NCBI GenBank assembly: GCA_013112725.1 | Contig: JABFFZ010000026.1 | Coordinates: forward strand, 1-61,132 | DNA length: 61,132 bases | DNA from: Chloroflexota bacterium | GTDB lineage: Bacteria > Chloroflexota > Anaerolineae > Promineifilales > Promineifilaceae | Reading direction: 5' to 3' | Part shown: in pieces, positions 24,402 through 33,053 of the stretch | How positions within the stretch are numbered: position 1 is the stretch's first letter | Layout: the number at the start of each line of letters is the position of its first letter | The notes under the pieces: generated by a model | Databases searched by the model: none | What the model saw: the letters and a program-made list of their open reading frames with translations, nothing else | What the model was told of the DNA's origin: nothing | Made by a program: the position numbers and the translations under genes

Positions 24402-25043
24402 ATGGCGATTATGTTGGTTCGTTTCGTCCTGCTCATAGGTTTGTTAGCCAGCTTCTTGGCCGCTTGCGGCAGCAACAGTGAGCCATACCATGAAACCTTC
24501 GATTCCTCCGGCAGTTGGAGTACCGACAATGATTCCGAAGTGCGCGGTGAGGTAATCAATGGTGTGTATGAATTTGAAATTAAGGCAGACACACTGACTA
24601 CCTGGACAACAGCCGGGCAAAATTTCAGCGATGGCTGGTATGAAGTAGAGGCTACCCAGGTCGGCGGCCCAGATAATAATTTGTTTGGCATGGTGTTTCG
24701 CGTGAACAACGAGACCGACGATTTTTATGCTTTCCAGATCAGCGGCGATGGCTACGTCTGGATCGGCCGTTACAAAGGCGGCGGCAGCCAGGAGGCCACC
24801 CCCATCATCGGCAACTGGTGGTTTGAATCGGCGGCTATCAAACAAGGATCGGATATGACCAATCGTCTCAAAGTGCGCGCCGAAGCGGGCAATCTGATCT
24901 TTTACGTGAATGACCAGGAAGTGGGCCGGGTGACGGACAACTCTTTTGCCAAAGGGGATATTGGCCTGATTGCCGGCAGCCTGGGCCAGGGCGGTGTACT
25001 GGTACAGTTTGACAATTTTAAGGTGACACCGCTGGATGAATAA
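24402..25043 (+). CDS. Lipoprotein with jelly-roll (DUF1080/LamG-like) domain
   Basis: 213 residues from the ATG at 24402 with GAGGAG upstream. Signal peptide MLVRFVLLIGLLASFLAAC with lipobox cysteine. The mature part follows the pattern of concanavalin-like jelly-roll domains: YHETFDSSGSWS, NNLFGMVFRVNNETDDFYAFQISGDG, NRLKVRAEAGNLIFYVND and KGDIGLIAG...VQFDNF. Such domains bind glycans or act as 3-keto-glycoside hydrolases; no catalytic residues could be assigned, so binding is the safer reading. It begins 13 bases after the helicase stop. Confidence 0.75.
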   Translation: MAIMLVRFVLLIGLLASFLAACGSNSEPYHETFDSSGSWSTDNDSEVRGEVINGVYEFEIKADTLTTWTTAGQNFSDGWYEVEATQVGGPDNNLFGMVFRVNNETDDFYAFQISGDGYVWIGRYKGGGSQEATPIIGNWWFESAAIKQGSDMTNRLKVRAEAGNLIFYVNDQEVGRVTDNSFAKGDIGLIAGSLGQGGVLVQFDNFKVTPLDE

Positions 25044-25044
25044 A

Positions 25045-25093
25045 GGTGTGAGGCGTGAGCCGCTTTGTTACGCCTCACGCCTCACGCATCACG
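25045..25093. repeat. Heptad hairpin GTGAGGC / CGCCTCA
   Basis: GTGTGAGGCGTGAGCCG, loop, then CGCCTCACGCCTCACGCATCACG; arms are made of 7-base units. Lies between the lipoprotein stop and the HhH-protein start. Confidence 0.8.
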
Positions 25094-25099
25094 AATTGT

Positions 25100-26134
25100 A
25101 TGGAAGAAGTACCCATCAACATCAACACCGCCGGCGAAATGGCGCTGGCAACGCTGCCGGGCATTAGCCTGAAGCTGGCGCAGCGCATTGTGGCCCACCG
25201 CCAGGAGCATGGGCCGTTCACTGATGTGCAGGAGTTAACGGCCGTGTCCGGCATTTCCAAGCGCATGATTGAGCAAATGGCCGGCCGCATCACGGTAGAG
25301 CCGGCCACAGCGGAAACAGAGCCAACGCCAGATGCCGAAGTAGAGACGGCCGTGCCACCCACAACCGACACCCCAGAAAGTGACCCAGAGGGTGAAGAGG
25401 AAATTGAACCGGAAGTGATCATCCTGACACGCCCACCCCCGGCAGAAAGCGAGGAACCCGTGACCGAAACCGACTACGAAATAGCAACACCTGTCCCGCA
25501 ACCCACACCAGAAATGAGCCAACCACCAGTTGCTCGCGGCAGCATGGTAGGCAGCCTGATCGCTGCTCTATTTGGCGCGATCTTGGGCACAACCCTGACC
25601 CTCTCTATCCTGTACGGCTTCAACCAGACGCTGCAATACGCCAGCAGCGCCCAGGCCAGCGACCTGCAATTACAACTGGCGGCCGCATTGGCCGAAATCC
25701 AGCAAACGCAGCAGCAAATCCAACATGATCTGGCCACCCTCACCAGCCAGGTGGAAACATTGGCTGCCGCACAGGGAGAAAACAGCACGGCCGTCGCTAC
25801 CGCCCAGGCCAACATTACCCAACTGCAAACGGCCGCCGCCGACCTGCAAACCCGAGCGGACGCTCTGACTGAACGGCTAGAAACGGTGGCGCAATCGGCC
25901 GAAAATTTCGACACTTTCCTCACCGGGCTGCGCGATTTACTGGTGAATGTGGCCGGGCCACTGCCAACGGCCGTGCCCACGGCCACTCCCACCGAAACGC
26001 CAACATTGCCGCCAACCGAGGCCGCGCCAACGGCCACTGCCACCACCGACCCGGCCTTCACCCGCACGCCGCGCCCCACGGCCACCCCCATTGGTCTGCC
26101 CACCGGCACAGCCACCGTCAGCCCACAACCGTAA
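25100..26134 (+). CDS. Membrane protein with cytoplasmic N-terminal ComEA-like helix-hairpin-helix domain and extracytoplasmic coiled coil
   Basis: 344 residues from the ATG at 25100; the open frame upstream runs through a heptad hairpin. Residues 5-65 form a ComEA-type double helix-hairpin-helix (INTAGEMALATLPGISLKLAQ, LTAVSGISKRMIEQM), which normally binds DNA. Then comes an acidic Pro-rich linker, a transmembrane helix (about 150-172, SLIAALFGAILGTTLTLSILYG), a coiled coil of about 90 residues rich in QLQ/TLTSQ, and a Thr/Pro/Ala-rich tail. In classical ComEA the order is reversed (membrane anchor first, HhH outside), so here the HhH should face the cytoplasm. It neighbours a second coiled-coil membrane protein. 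Function unknown. Confidence 0.8.
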   Translation: MEEVPININTAGEMALATLPGISLKLAQRIVAHRQEHGPFTDVQELTAVSGISKRMIEQMAGRITVEPATAETEPTPDAEVETAVPPTTDTPESDPEGEEEIEPEVIILTRPPPAESEEPVTETDYEIATPVPQPTPEMSQPPVARGSMVGSLIAALFGAILGTTLTLSILYGFNQTLQYASSAQASDLQLQLAAALAEIQQTQQQIQHDLATLTSQVETLAAAQGENSTAVATAQANITQLQTAAADLQTRADALTERLETVAQSAENFDTFLTGLRDLLVNVAGPLPTAVPTATPTETPTLPPTEAAPTATATTDPAFTRTPRPTATPIGLPTGTATVSPQP

Positions 26135-26214
26135 AAAACCGGGTGATGGAGTAATTCGGAAACTGTGCAATTGGGTAAGTGAAGGATTTCAACACGGATG
26201 TGGCACACCACCAT

Positions 26215-26308
26215 GTAAGTGTTCAGTCACTCAAGAGACCTGACAGGTTTTTGGCCTACAAAGTTTCAAGTTGAACTGGTAAAAAACCTGTCAGGTCTGA
26301 ACGGTTAC
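26215..26308. repeat. GAGACC-TTTTT inverted-repeat element, 94 bp
   Basis: Outer ends GTAAGTGTTCAG / CTGAACGGTTAC (10 of 12 pair), inner arms AGACCTGACAGGTTTTT / AAAAACCTGTCAGGTCT (17 of 17 pair). Lies between two membrane-protein genes. Confidence 0.85.
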
Positions 26309-26322
26309 ACCACCATGAACGA

Positions 26323-26356
26323 AAATTCATCATTCAACCTTCATAATTCATAATTC
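26323..26356. repeat. Heptad run, ATAATTC units
   Basis: Direct repeats of the unit ATAATTC (with degenerate units before) immediately upstream of the ribosome site of the coiled-coil membrane protein gene. Confidence 0.7.
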
Positions 26357-26373
26357 TCAGAGGAGATGAAGTA

Positions 26374-27333
26374 ATGTCCAGCGAAACAACTTCCACCTAT
26401 CCGCCGGCCCGCCCTGGCTTTGGGCGGCGATTGGCCTTAGCCTTTGGGCGGTTTCTGAAGGCGTTACTCAAAGTAGTCCTGGTCATCGCCGTGATCATCG
26501 GCATCGGCTATGGCGCTTACCTCATCGTACAGGAACTACAACGTTCCTTTCAGACCGTCAGTGGCCGGGTAGATTACAACCTGGCACAGATACAACGCAT
26601 TGGGCATGACCTGGGGGCATTGGAACAAACAGTCACGGCCGTGCAAACAACCCAAGATACACGTCTGACCTCGCTGGAAACGGCCGTCAACACCACACTA
26701 CGCGACGATTTGACCCGCCAGGAGGAAATGCTGGTGGGGTTGGAGCTGCAACTGGGCCGCCTGGCAACGCAAACGCAAACAATCAACGCCCAAATTTCGG
26801 CCTTGAATGAAGGAGTGGTGGCGCTGCAAGGGGACATTAACGAAAACAACGGCCGTCTGGACGAACTGGGCGGCCAACTGGATGGGCAGGTCAACAGCAG
26901 CCGGGAACTGGCAACGCAGGTAGTGGCATTGCAAACGGCCGTAGACGCCCTTCCCTTGGCCGATATTGAACAAATGCGGCAGGTTGTCACCCTCTTCCGC
27001 GTCTGGGAGATGCTCAGCCGCGCCCGGCTGCACCTGTTAGAAAAGAATGACGGCCTGGCCGCCGCCGACACCGCCCGCGCGCTGGCAGCCCTGGAAGCGG
27101 TGGCCGCCAATCCACAAACCTCCCCAGACCTGCTGCCCCCATTGGCGTTGGCACAGGCGCGTCTGACCCTGGCAAACGCTTATTTGCCAGATAACCCGGA
27201 ACTGGCGGCGCTTGACCTGGAAAATGGCTGGCGAGAACTGGATGCGCTGTTGGCGCTGCTGCTCGGCGTGGTGGAACCAATTGAGCCGGTCACGGCCGTG
27301 CCGGAACCGACACCCACGCCTGAATCGCCGTAA
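26374..27333 (+). CDS. Membrane-anchored coiled-coil protein
   Basis: 319 residues with ribosome site AGAGGAG. A short Pro-rich N-terminus, one transmembrane helix (about 32-55, LLKVVLVIAVIIGIGYGAYLIV), then about 150 residues of coiled coil (VDYNLAQIQRIGHDLGALEQTV..., LNEGVVALQGDINENNGRLDEL), and an alpha-helical C-terminal domain of about 100 residues containing two TPR-like pairs (AADTARALAALEAV, LALAQARLTLANAYL), ending in a Pro/Thr tail. No family recognised. Adjacent to, and similar in build to, the HhH membrane protein; the two may form a complex. Confidence 0.75.
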   Translation: MSSETTSTYPPARPGFGRRLALAFGRFLKALLKVVLVIAVIIGIGYGAYLIVQELQRSFQTVSGRVDYNLAQIQRIGHDLGALEQTVTAVQTTQDTRLTSLETAVNTTLRDDLTRQEEMLVGLELQLGRLATQTQTINAQISALNEGVVALQGDINENNGRLDELGGQLDGQVNSSRELATQVVALQTAVDALPLADIEQMRQVVTLFRVWEMLSRARLHLLEKNDGLAAADTARALAALEAVAANPQTSPDLLPPLALAQARLTLANAYLPDNPELAALDLENGWRELDALLALLLGVVEPIEPVTAVPEPTPTPESP

Positions 27334-27372
27334 ACGAAGTGGGAAGTGGGCAATCAGACTGCCCACTTCGTT
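27334..27372 (+). repeat. Heptad hairpin GAAGTGG, terminator-like
   Basis: GAAGTGGGCA / TGCCCACTTC with a 7-base loop directly after the coiled-coil gene's stop codon; no T-run follows. Confidence 0.75.
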
Positions 27373-27393
27373 ACCAAACACCAGGAGAGACAC

Positions 27394-28389
27394 ATGACCA
27401 CAGACAAAATCCGTTGGGGCATTTTGGGCACGGGTGTGATTGCCCGGAAATTTGCCGAAGGGTTGGCTGTGCTGCCAGATGCGGTCTTGACGGCCGTCGG
27501 CTCCAGAAACGAACATACCGCTGCTGCCTTTGCTACCCAATATCATGTACCTCATGCCCACGCCAGTTATAAAGCATTGGCAAAAAACCCCGAAGTGGAC
27601 GTTATCTACATTGCCACGCCCCATGTGTTCCACATGGAAAACAGCCTGCTTTGTTTGCAGCACGGCAAGGCGGTTTTGTGCGAAAAGCCGTTTACCATGA
27701 ACCGGCGACAGGCGGAAGCCATCTTCGCCCTGACCGAAAAAACCGGTCTTTTTGTCATGGAGGCGATGTGGACCTGTTTTCTGCCGGCCATCACCATGGT
27801 GCGCCAACTGCTGCAAGATGGCGTTATTGGCCAGGTGCGGATGCTGACGGCTGATTTTGGCTACCGAACGGCGATGAATCCTTACGGCCGTCACTTTGCC
27901 CCGACGTTGGGCGGCGGCGCGCTGCTGGACGTGGGCATCTATCCTTTGGCGCTGGCGCACATGGTCTTTGGCGCGCCCACGCAGATTACCGGCCTGGCCC
28001 ATTTGGGCGAAACGGGAGTAGATGAACAGGCAGCGATCATTTTAGGCTATAAGGGGGGTGAACTGGCGCTGCTACACACGGCCGTGCGCACGGAAACAGT
28101 ACAAGAAGCGGTGATCATGGGCACAAACGGCCGTATCAAAATTCACTTTCCCTGGTGGCAGCCCACCCGCCTCACGCTGACTCTATCAGGGCAGGCCGCA
28201 CAAGATATTGAACTTCCCTTTTTGGGCAACGGCTATAACTACGAAGCGGCGGCGGTGATGGATTGTTTACGCAGCGGCCAAACCCAACACCCCCTCATGC
28301 CCTGGTCTACCACCCTGGCTCTACAAGACACAATGGACAAAATTCGCACTCAATGGGGATTGCGCTACCCAGCCGATGAGGAAATGTAA
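27394..28389 (+). CDS. Gfo/Idh/MocA family NAD(P)-dependent oxidoreductase
   Basis: 331 residues from the ATG at 27394 (CAGGAGAG upstream). The N-terminal Rossmann fold starts IRWGILGTGVIARKFAEGL; VIYIATPHVFHMENSLLCLQHGKAVLCEKPF holds the conserved EKP lysine. The C-terminal domain has GGGALLDVGIYPLALAHMVFG, with the usual D..Y.l. pattern. These enzymes oxidise or epimerise sugar alcohols and sugars; closest in feel to dihydrodiol dehydrogenase/1,5-anhydro-fructose reductase-like members (MEAMWTCFLPA). Substrate unknown. Convergent with the histidine kinase gene; a heptad hairpin separates them. Confidence 0.88.
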   Translation: MTTDKIRWGILGTGVIARKFAEGLAVLPDAVLTAVGSRNEHTAAAFATQYHVPHAHASYKALAKNPEVDVIYIATPHVFHMENSLLCLQHGKAVLCEKPFTMNRRQAEAIFALTEKTGLFVMEAMWTCFLPAITMVRQLLQDGVIGQVRMLTADFGYRTAMNPYGRHFAPTLGGGALLDVGIYPLALAHMVFGAPTQITGLAHLGETGVDEQAAIILGYKGGELALLHTAVRTETVQEAVIMGTNGRIKIHFPWWQPTRLTLTLSGQAAQDIELPFLGNGYNYEAAAVMDCLRSGQTQHPLMPWSTTLALQDTMDKIRTQWGLRYPADEEM

Positions 28390-28395
28390 GTAAGC

Positions 28396-28427
28396 AATTG
28401 GGTCATTGGGCAATTACCCAATGACCT
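28396..28427. repeat. Hairpin between convergent genes (ATTGGG-type units)
   Basis: GGTCATTGGG / CCCAATGACC with a 6-base loop. The histidine kinase stop codon TAA lies in the loop, so the last residues (EVIG) are encoded by the arm. Confidence 0.8.
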
Positions 28428-30882
28428 CTTTCGCCGCCACCCGCATACTGCCCGGCAGGGTAATGGTAAAAACAGCGCCCCGCTCTGCCCCATTTTGCAC
28501 GGCAATCTCCCCCCCATGCGCTTCGGCGATATTTTTCACAGTAGCCAGACCCACGCCTGACCCTTGCGCCACTTTCAACGCCCCTTGAATCCCGCGGTAA
28601 TACTTCTCAAAAATATGGGGCAAATCTTTTTCTGGAATGCCCGGCCCTTCATCATGCACCCAAATTTGAATCGCCTGGTCACTGTACTGGGTGATGATGG
28701 CGATATGTGTGTTTTTGGGTGAATACTTTAGGGCGTTATCTACCAGGTTCAAGATCATGTGGTACAGCCGCATGTCATCACCCGATACCAGATATGGCTC
28801 TCCCTGGCAGGTATATGAAATTTGAATGCTTTTTTGCAACGCTACCCCTTGTGCATCATCCATCACCCGCCGGATAACATCCTGTAAATCACATGGTTTT
28901 GGTACCAGGGTGAGCATCTCGGCTTTGGTCACAGAATTCAGCAGATGGTTGATCATTTCTAACATGCGGTCAGCCGCTACGTTGATTTCATGGAGATACC
29001 GTATCCCCTTCTCATCCAGAGTGGCCGTGCGTTCCAATAAAGAAGACCACCCATTAATGGCTGTTAGCGGGTTTTTCAGATCATGAGAAAGCATGTGCAT
29101 GAATTCAGCGCGGTCTCTTTCTAGCTGCTTAACATAGGTGATGTCCTGCATCACAATGATAGTGCCCACATCTGGAACATGTTCGGTAGTGGAAAGATAT
29201 GTTTGTCCGCCAATATGCACTTCGGTGGTGCGGCCAACACCCTGGCTGATAGCGTCAAACATGGCTGACATATTGGTTTCCAGGAGTCTGTTGGCAGCAT
29301 CATTTGCCACCAATACCATGCCGTTGTGGTCCAGCACAATCAGGGGTTCAGGCAAGGTAAGCGCGGTAGCTTGAATGGCGGCGCGCTGCCGTTCAGATTC
29401 TTCAAAGAGGCGGGCATTTTCAACGGCCGTTGCCATGGGATGTGCAAAGGCTTCCAACCGGGCTACGTCTTCATCAGTAAATGGCCCATTGGCCTTGTTG
29501 AATAGAGCCAATACGCCCACAACGCCGTGTTTCACTTGCAGCGGCACACAGGCCAGCGAACGAGGCGCATCCCCATAGATGTGATCCACAACCGCATCAT
29601 ATTGGGGATGATTGACCACGTTATTGGTGACAATGGCTTCGCCGCTGGCAGCCACAGCGCCGATAATTCCCTGGTTAAGAGGGTAAAACAGCCCCTTCAA
29701 TTGGTGTGCCTGGTGCAACGGCCGTAACCGTTGGTGCAAGTCATCTATCAGATAAATATGAACCGCTTCCACCGGCCAATAATTGGTCACCTGATCCACC
29801 AAAACATCATACACCTGGCCCAAATCCAGTGAAGCCGATACGGTGCGCATCACCTCGTTCAGGGCCGACAATTCCACCACCCGCTTTGCCAATGCTTGAT
29901 CGGTGGCCTGGTATAACCGGGCATTCTGGATAGCAATCGCCGAAAAGTCGGCAATCGCACTCAAAATTTGCTCGTCACGGGCGTCAAAAAGCTGCCCTTT
30001 CTGGTTGTGCGCGGCCGACAACACCCCAAACGTCACGCCGCCCAGGGTAATAGGCACAAAAGCCAGCGCCTCCACCAGATAGCCGGTCATCATTTGTGGC
30101 TGCACCTGGCCAGGCTGGCGATGCGCCCGCACCGGTTTGCCCGTGCGAATGACCTGCCCGGCGGGTGTATCTTCGCGGATGGCCATGCGAGTACGGCGCA
30201 GCCGGGAATCATCAATGCCTAACTGAGCTTCCAAAAACAACTCGCCGGTATTTTCATCCACCAGCCAGATGCTGGTTTCTCCGGCTGCCGTCAGGGACAT
30301 GGCGGTTGCCGCCACCTGATTGAGTACTTCCTCCAGATTGAGTTGGGAGGTAATGGCCGAGGCGATTTGGGAAAGGGCATCTACCAGGTCTGGTTTTTGT
30401 TTGAGGGGCGTGGTTTGCAGATACGGCCGTTCCATAATCCGTATCTGCACCTCCATATGCCCCAATGTCAACCGGTCGCGGTCAGCCAGGGAATAGGGCG
30501 TGTTCACCCCAATCGAGCGATCATTGCGCAGCGTGCCGTTGGTGCTGCCTACATCAATCAGATACAAATTATTCATGGTGGGGCGCAACACGGCGTGGCG
30601 ACGCGACACCCCCTTAGTTTCCGCGCCATAAGGCGTAAGATCAAATACCTCAGTACCATCCAGGCCACGCCCTAGCACAAGTTCCCCATTGATGTCTAAC
30701 CCAAAATAGTCGCCGACCCCTTCACCAACCACTTCAAATAGAACCCGCCACACCGGCCGTTTGTTATTGGACAGCGGGCTTGTTTTATAGGGGACGGGAT
30801 GGTAAATAATGCCGGTAGGCAAAGTTCCCGTGATAGATTTTGTAAGCAAATTGGTTTGCCGGAGCGATTTAACTTTGGTCAT
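28414..30882 (-). CDS. Sensor histidine kinase with FHA, two GAF and PAS domains
   Basis: 822 residues, no transmembrane helix, so cytoplasmic. About 45-150: FHA domain (LVLGRGL, GVSRRHAVLR, DVGSTNGTLRND), which reads phosphothreonine. About 170-310 and 340-485: two GAF domains. About 495-600: PAS (LIVLDHNGMVLVANDAANRLLE). Then HisKA with FMHMLSHDLKNPLTAINGW (phospho-acceptor His) and HATPase_c with NLVDNALKYSP, DEGPGIPEKDL and GSGVGLATVKNI. FHA plus GAF plus kinase suggests it integrates Ser/Thr phosphorylation with small-molecule sensing. No response regulator gene is adjacent. Confidence 0.92.
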   Translation of the reverse strand: MTKVKSLRQTNLLTKSITGTLPTGIIYHPVPYKTSPLSNNKRPVWRVLFEVVGEGVGDYFGLDINGELVLGRGLDGTEVFDLTPYGAETKGVSRRHAVLRPTMNNLYLIDVGSTNGTLRNDRSIGVNTPYSLADRDRLTLGHMEVQIRIMERPYLQTTPLKQKPDLVDALSQIASAITSQLNLEEVLNQVAATAMSLTAAGETSIWLVDENTGELFLEAQLGIDDSRLRRTRMAIREDTPAGQVIRTGKPVRAHRQPGQVQPQMMTGYLVEALAFVPITLGGVTFGVLSAAHNQKGQLFDARDEQILSAIADFSAIAIQNARLYQATDQALAKRVVELSALNEVMRTVSASLDLGQVYDVLVDQVTNYWPVEAVHIYLIDDLHQRLRPLHQAHQLKGLFYPLNQGIIGAVAASGEAIVTNNVVNHPQYDAVVDHIYGDAPRSLACVPLQVKHGVVGVLALFNKANGPFTDEDVARLEAFAHPMATAVENARLFEESERQRAAIQATALTLPEPLIVLDHNGMVLVANDAANRLLETNMSAMFDAISQGVGRTTEVHIGGQTYLSTTEHVPDVGTIIVMQDITYVKQLERDRAEFMHMLSHDLKNPLTAINGWSSLLERTATLDEKGIRYLHEINVAADRMLEMINHLLNSVTKAEMLTLVPKPCDLQDVIRRVMDDAQGVALQKSIQISYTCQGEPYLVSGDDMRLYHMILNLVDNALKYSPKNTHIAIITQYSDQAIQIWVHDEGPGIPEKDLPHIFEKYYRGIQGALKVAQGSGVGLATVKNIAEAHGGEIAVQNGAERGAVFTITLPGSMRVAAKEVIG

Positions 30883-30981
30883 AATGGTGGGCTAAACAGA
30901 CGACTAAATGGAAAAGGAAATATACGTAATGGATATTCTAAGTTTGTTTTCTTACATAGCAACCTTCTACTTCAAAAATCA

Positions 30982-31076
30982 GTAACTGTTCAGTTCCACT
31001 GGAGACTTGACAAGTTTTTGCGTCTGAATAGCAGCAACCGCCTCTGATAATAAACTTGTCAAGTCTAAACGCTTAC
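30982..31076. repeat. GAGACC-TTTTT inverted-repeat element, 95 bp
   Basis: Outer ends GTAACTGTTCAG / CTAAACGCTTAC; inner arms AGACTTGACAAGTTTTT and AAACTTGTCAAGTCT. Compared with the 26.2-kb copy the arms have changed C to T and G to A at paired positions. Located upstream of the histidine kinase gene. Confidence 0.85.
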
Positions 31077-31193
31077 GAAAACCATCACACTACGCCCCGG
31101 TTATACAAAACAATACCTGCCAGTACATCTTAAGCACAAATTTTATTAATTGTAGCGGGCACACGAGTAAATAGGGTCAAAGAATCGTGAAAA

Positions 31194-31233
31194 GTTAAAA
31201 CCCCGGAGAAACTCGTTTCTCCGGGGTTTTAAC
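31194..31233 (-). terminator. Intrinsic terminator after the DUF4177-like gene
   Basis: GTTAAAACCCCGGAGAAAC and its exact complement (19-base arms, 2-base loop). The run GGGGTTTTAACTTTT on the minus strand suits termination of the gene ending at 31287; the symmetric A/T flanks could work both ways. Confidence 0.8.
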
Positions 31234-31286
31234 TAAAATCAGACAGCTTTTGCAGACCTGTCTGGCTCAGAAGTCCCCCTTATCCC

Positions 31287-31562
31287 CTATATTCGCCGCT
31301 TGAACACGCAAAAATACTTGTTTGTCCAGCGACGTGTACCACCGCCTTCGTGCATCAGCACATCATAGTTGTTTCCAATGTGTACAGGCTGCATGTGAAC
31401 CAGTTCCCAACCTTTGGCGCCCAGCCGGTTCAATTCCGGCATCATCGCTTCCGGCGAGTAGATGGGCATGTTTTCCACCTCCAGATCGCTCACATATTCA
31501 GACACGGCCGTTTGCCGCGCATCCGCCTCAATAAATCGGGTGAGATATTCCCACTGCTCCAT
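31287..31562 (-). CDS. DUF4177-like small protein
   Basis: 91 residues. MEQWEYLTRFIEAD...LNRLGAKGWELVHMQPV...KYFCVFKRRI has the layout of DUF4177 proteins (WEY at the start, LN.LG..GWELV in the middle, a final aromatic beta-strand with FKR). Probably cytoplasmic; function unknown. Good ribosome site AGGAGG 5 bases upstream. It is the last gene before a strong terminator; the CoA-transferase gene on the same strand is 70 bases upstream. Confidence 0.8.
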   Translation of the reverse strand: MEQWEYLTRFIEADARQTAVSEYVSDLEVENMPIYSPEAMMPELNRLGAKGWELVHMQPVHIGNNYDVLMHEGGGTRRWTNKYFCVFKRRI

Positions 31563-31633
31563 ATGAACCTCCTTGGCCCGTAATTGGTAATCGGTGATCG
31601 ATAACCGGATTGTGTTTTACAGGCGTCTATTTG

Positions 31634-32848
31634 TTAAATAATGCCTTCATTACGCAGGGCAGTCACGGCCGTTGCGTCATACCCCAACAGGCTGCCCAAT
31701 ATCTCCTCCGTATGTTCGCCCAACAGCGGCGGCGGGTAGCGAACGGCCGTTGCTGCGGTGGGAATACGCAGCGGCGAAGCTACCAACGGCACACTACCAG
31801 CCGTCGGGTGGGGCACATCCTGGCGCAACTGGCGGGCGATCACCTGCTCATGGGCAAAGACCTGGGCCATATTGTTGATGGGGCCATTGGGGATGCCAAT
31901 CTCATCACACAAGGCCATCCAATCGGCCGCATCACGGGTGGCAAAGAGGGCGTTTAACATCTCAATGACGGCCATGCGGTTAGCCAGGCGAGCCGCATTG
32001 GTGGCAAAACGTTCATCGTCAATCCATTCGGGGTGGTGTACGGCCGTGCAAAACTTCCGCCACTGCCCATCATTCCCGCAAGCAAAGGCAAAGTATTGGT
32101 CCCGCGCCCGAAATTCCTGGTACGGCACAATATTGGGATGCCCATTGCCATAGCGCCCCGGCAGTTCCCCCGACACCAGGTAATTGCTGGCGACGTAAGA
32201 CATCAACGCCACCTGCGAATCCAGCAGCGCCATGTCTATCAGCTGGCCCTGCCCGGTGCGTTCCCGCGCAAACAGTGCCGCCAAAATAGCATTGCAGGCA
32301 AACATGCCCGTGGCCAGATCGGCAATGGCAATACCGGCCCGCACCGGTTCGCCTGGCTCTGGCCCCGTCACACTCATAAAACCGCCCATCGCCTGTACCA
32401 TAAAATCGTACCCCGCCCGGTTTTTGTACGGCCCGGTTGTGCCATATCCGGTGATGGTGCAAACAATGAGACCGGGGCGAAGCTGCTGCAACGTTTCATA
32501 GTCCAGCCCCCATTTCGCCAACGTGCCGGTGCGGAAATTCTCCACCAGCACATCCCCCTGGCGAATCAACCCCTTCAAAATTTCCAAGCCTTTGTCGGTT
32601 TTCAGGTTAAGGGTCATACTGCGTTTATTGCGGTTGGCAGCCAGAAAGTAGGCAGCTTCTCCACGACGGCCGTCCGCCGTCTGTGTAAACGGCGGCCCCC
32701 ACTGGCGCGTATCGTCCCCCAGCCCTGGCGCTTCAATTTTGATCACATCCGCGCCCAGATCGCCCAACATCATGGTGCAATACGGCCCCGCCAACACCCG
32801 CGTCAGGTCAATCACTCGTACCCCGTCCAACAAGCCAACTGTATTCAT
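31634..32848 (-). CDS. Family III CoA-transferase (CaiB/BaiF type)
   Basis: 404 residues, normal length. Signatures: GVRVIDLTRVLAGPYCTMMLGDLGADVIKIE at the N-terminus, NRNKRSMTLNLKTDKGLEIL, NFRTGTLAKWGLDYE, and GRYGNGHPNIVPYQEF. The catalytic aspartate is expected in the IADLATGMFA region. These enzymes move CoA between carboxylic acids by a ternary-complex mechanism. Substrate not deducible: carnitine, oxalate, 2-hydroxy acids and others are possible. Divergent from the molybdenum-hydroxylase FAD/2Fe-2S subunits and amidase, so a shared catabolic role is possible. Confidence 0.9.
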   Translation of the reverse strand: MNTVGLLDGVRVIDLTRVLAGPYCTMMLGDLGADVIKIEAPGLGDDTRQWGPPFTQTADGRRGEAAYFLAANRNKRSMTLNLKTDKGLEILKGLIRQGDVLVENFRTGTLAKWGLDYETLQQLRPGLIVCTITGYGTTGPYKNRAGYDFMVQAMGGFMSVTGPEPGEPVRAGIAIADLATGMFACNAILAALFARERTGQGQLIDMALLDSQVALMSYVASNYLVSGELPGRYGNGHPNIVPYQEFRARDQYFAFACGNDGQWRKFCTAVHHPEWIDDERFATNAARLANRMAVIEMLNALFATRDAADWMALCDEIGIPNGPINNMAQVFAHEQVIARQLRQDVPHPTAGSVPLVASPLRIPTAATAVRYPPPLLGEHTEEILGSLLGYDATAVTALRNEGII

Positions 32849-32863
32849 TATCGCGCTCCTGAA

Positions 32864-32905
32864 AAGTGTTCAAGTGTTCAGGTGCTCACGTGAACACCCG
32901 AACAC
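32864..32905. repeat. Heptad hairpin GTGTTCA / TGAACAC
   Basis: AGTGTTCAAGTGTTCAGGTG, then CACGTGAACACCCGAACAC; arms are 7-base units. In the divergent gap between the CoA-transferase and the FAD subunit gene. Confidence 0.75.
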
Positions 32906-33053
32906 ATCATTCCGTATGACTGCATGAAAATATCGAGATACAATATCTTATGAAGCGACCCGGTTTTCGGCAAACGGCCGTATCCGGGAATCCGTAATCG
33001 GATAACGGGTAACGGCTCACGGGCTTCGGATTACACAGCAAAAGGAACCCTGG

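Noticed and set aside
25474..26214. 246-codon antisense frame opposite the HhH membrane protein
   Set aside because: Low-complexity Val/Gly/Ala-rich mirror of the Thr/Pro/Ala tail; no supported start.
27037..28002. 321-codon antisense frame opposite the coiled-coil and Gfo/Idh/MocA genes
   Set aside because: Overlaps two well-supported genes on the other strand and has no domain.
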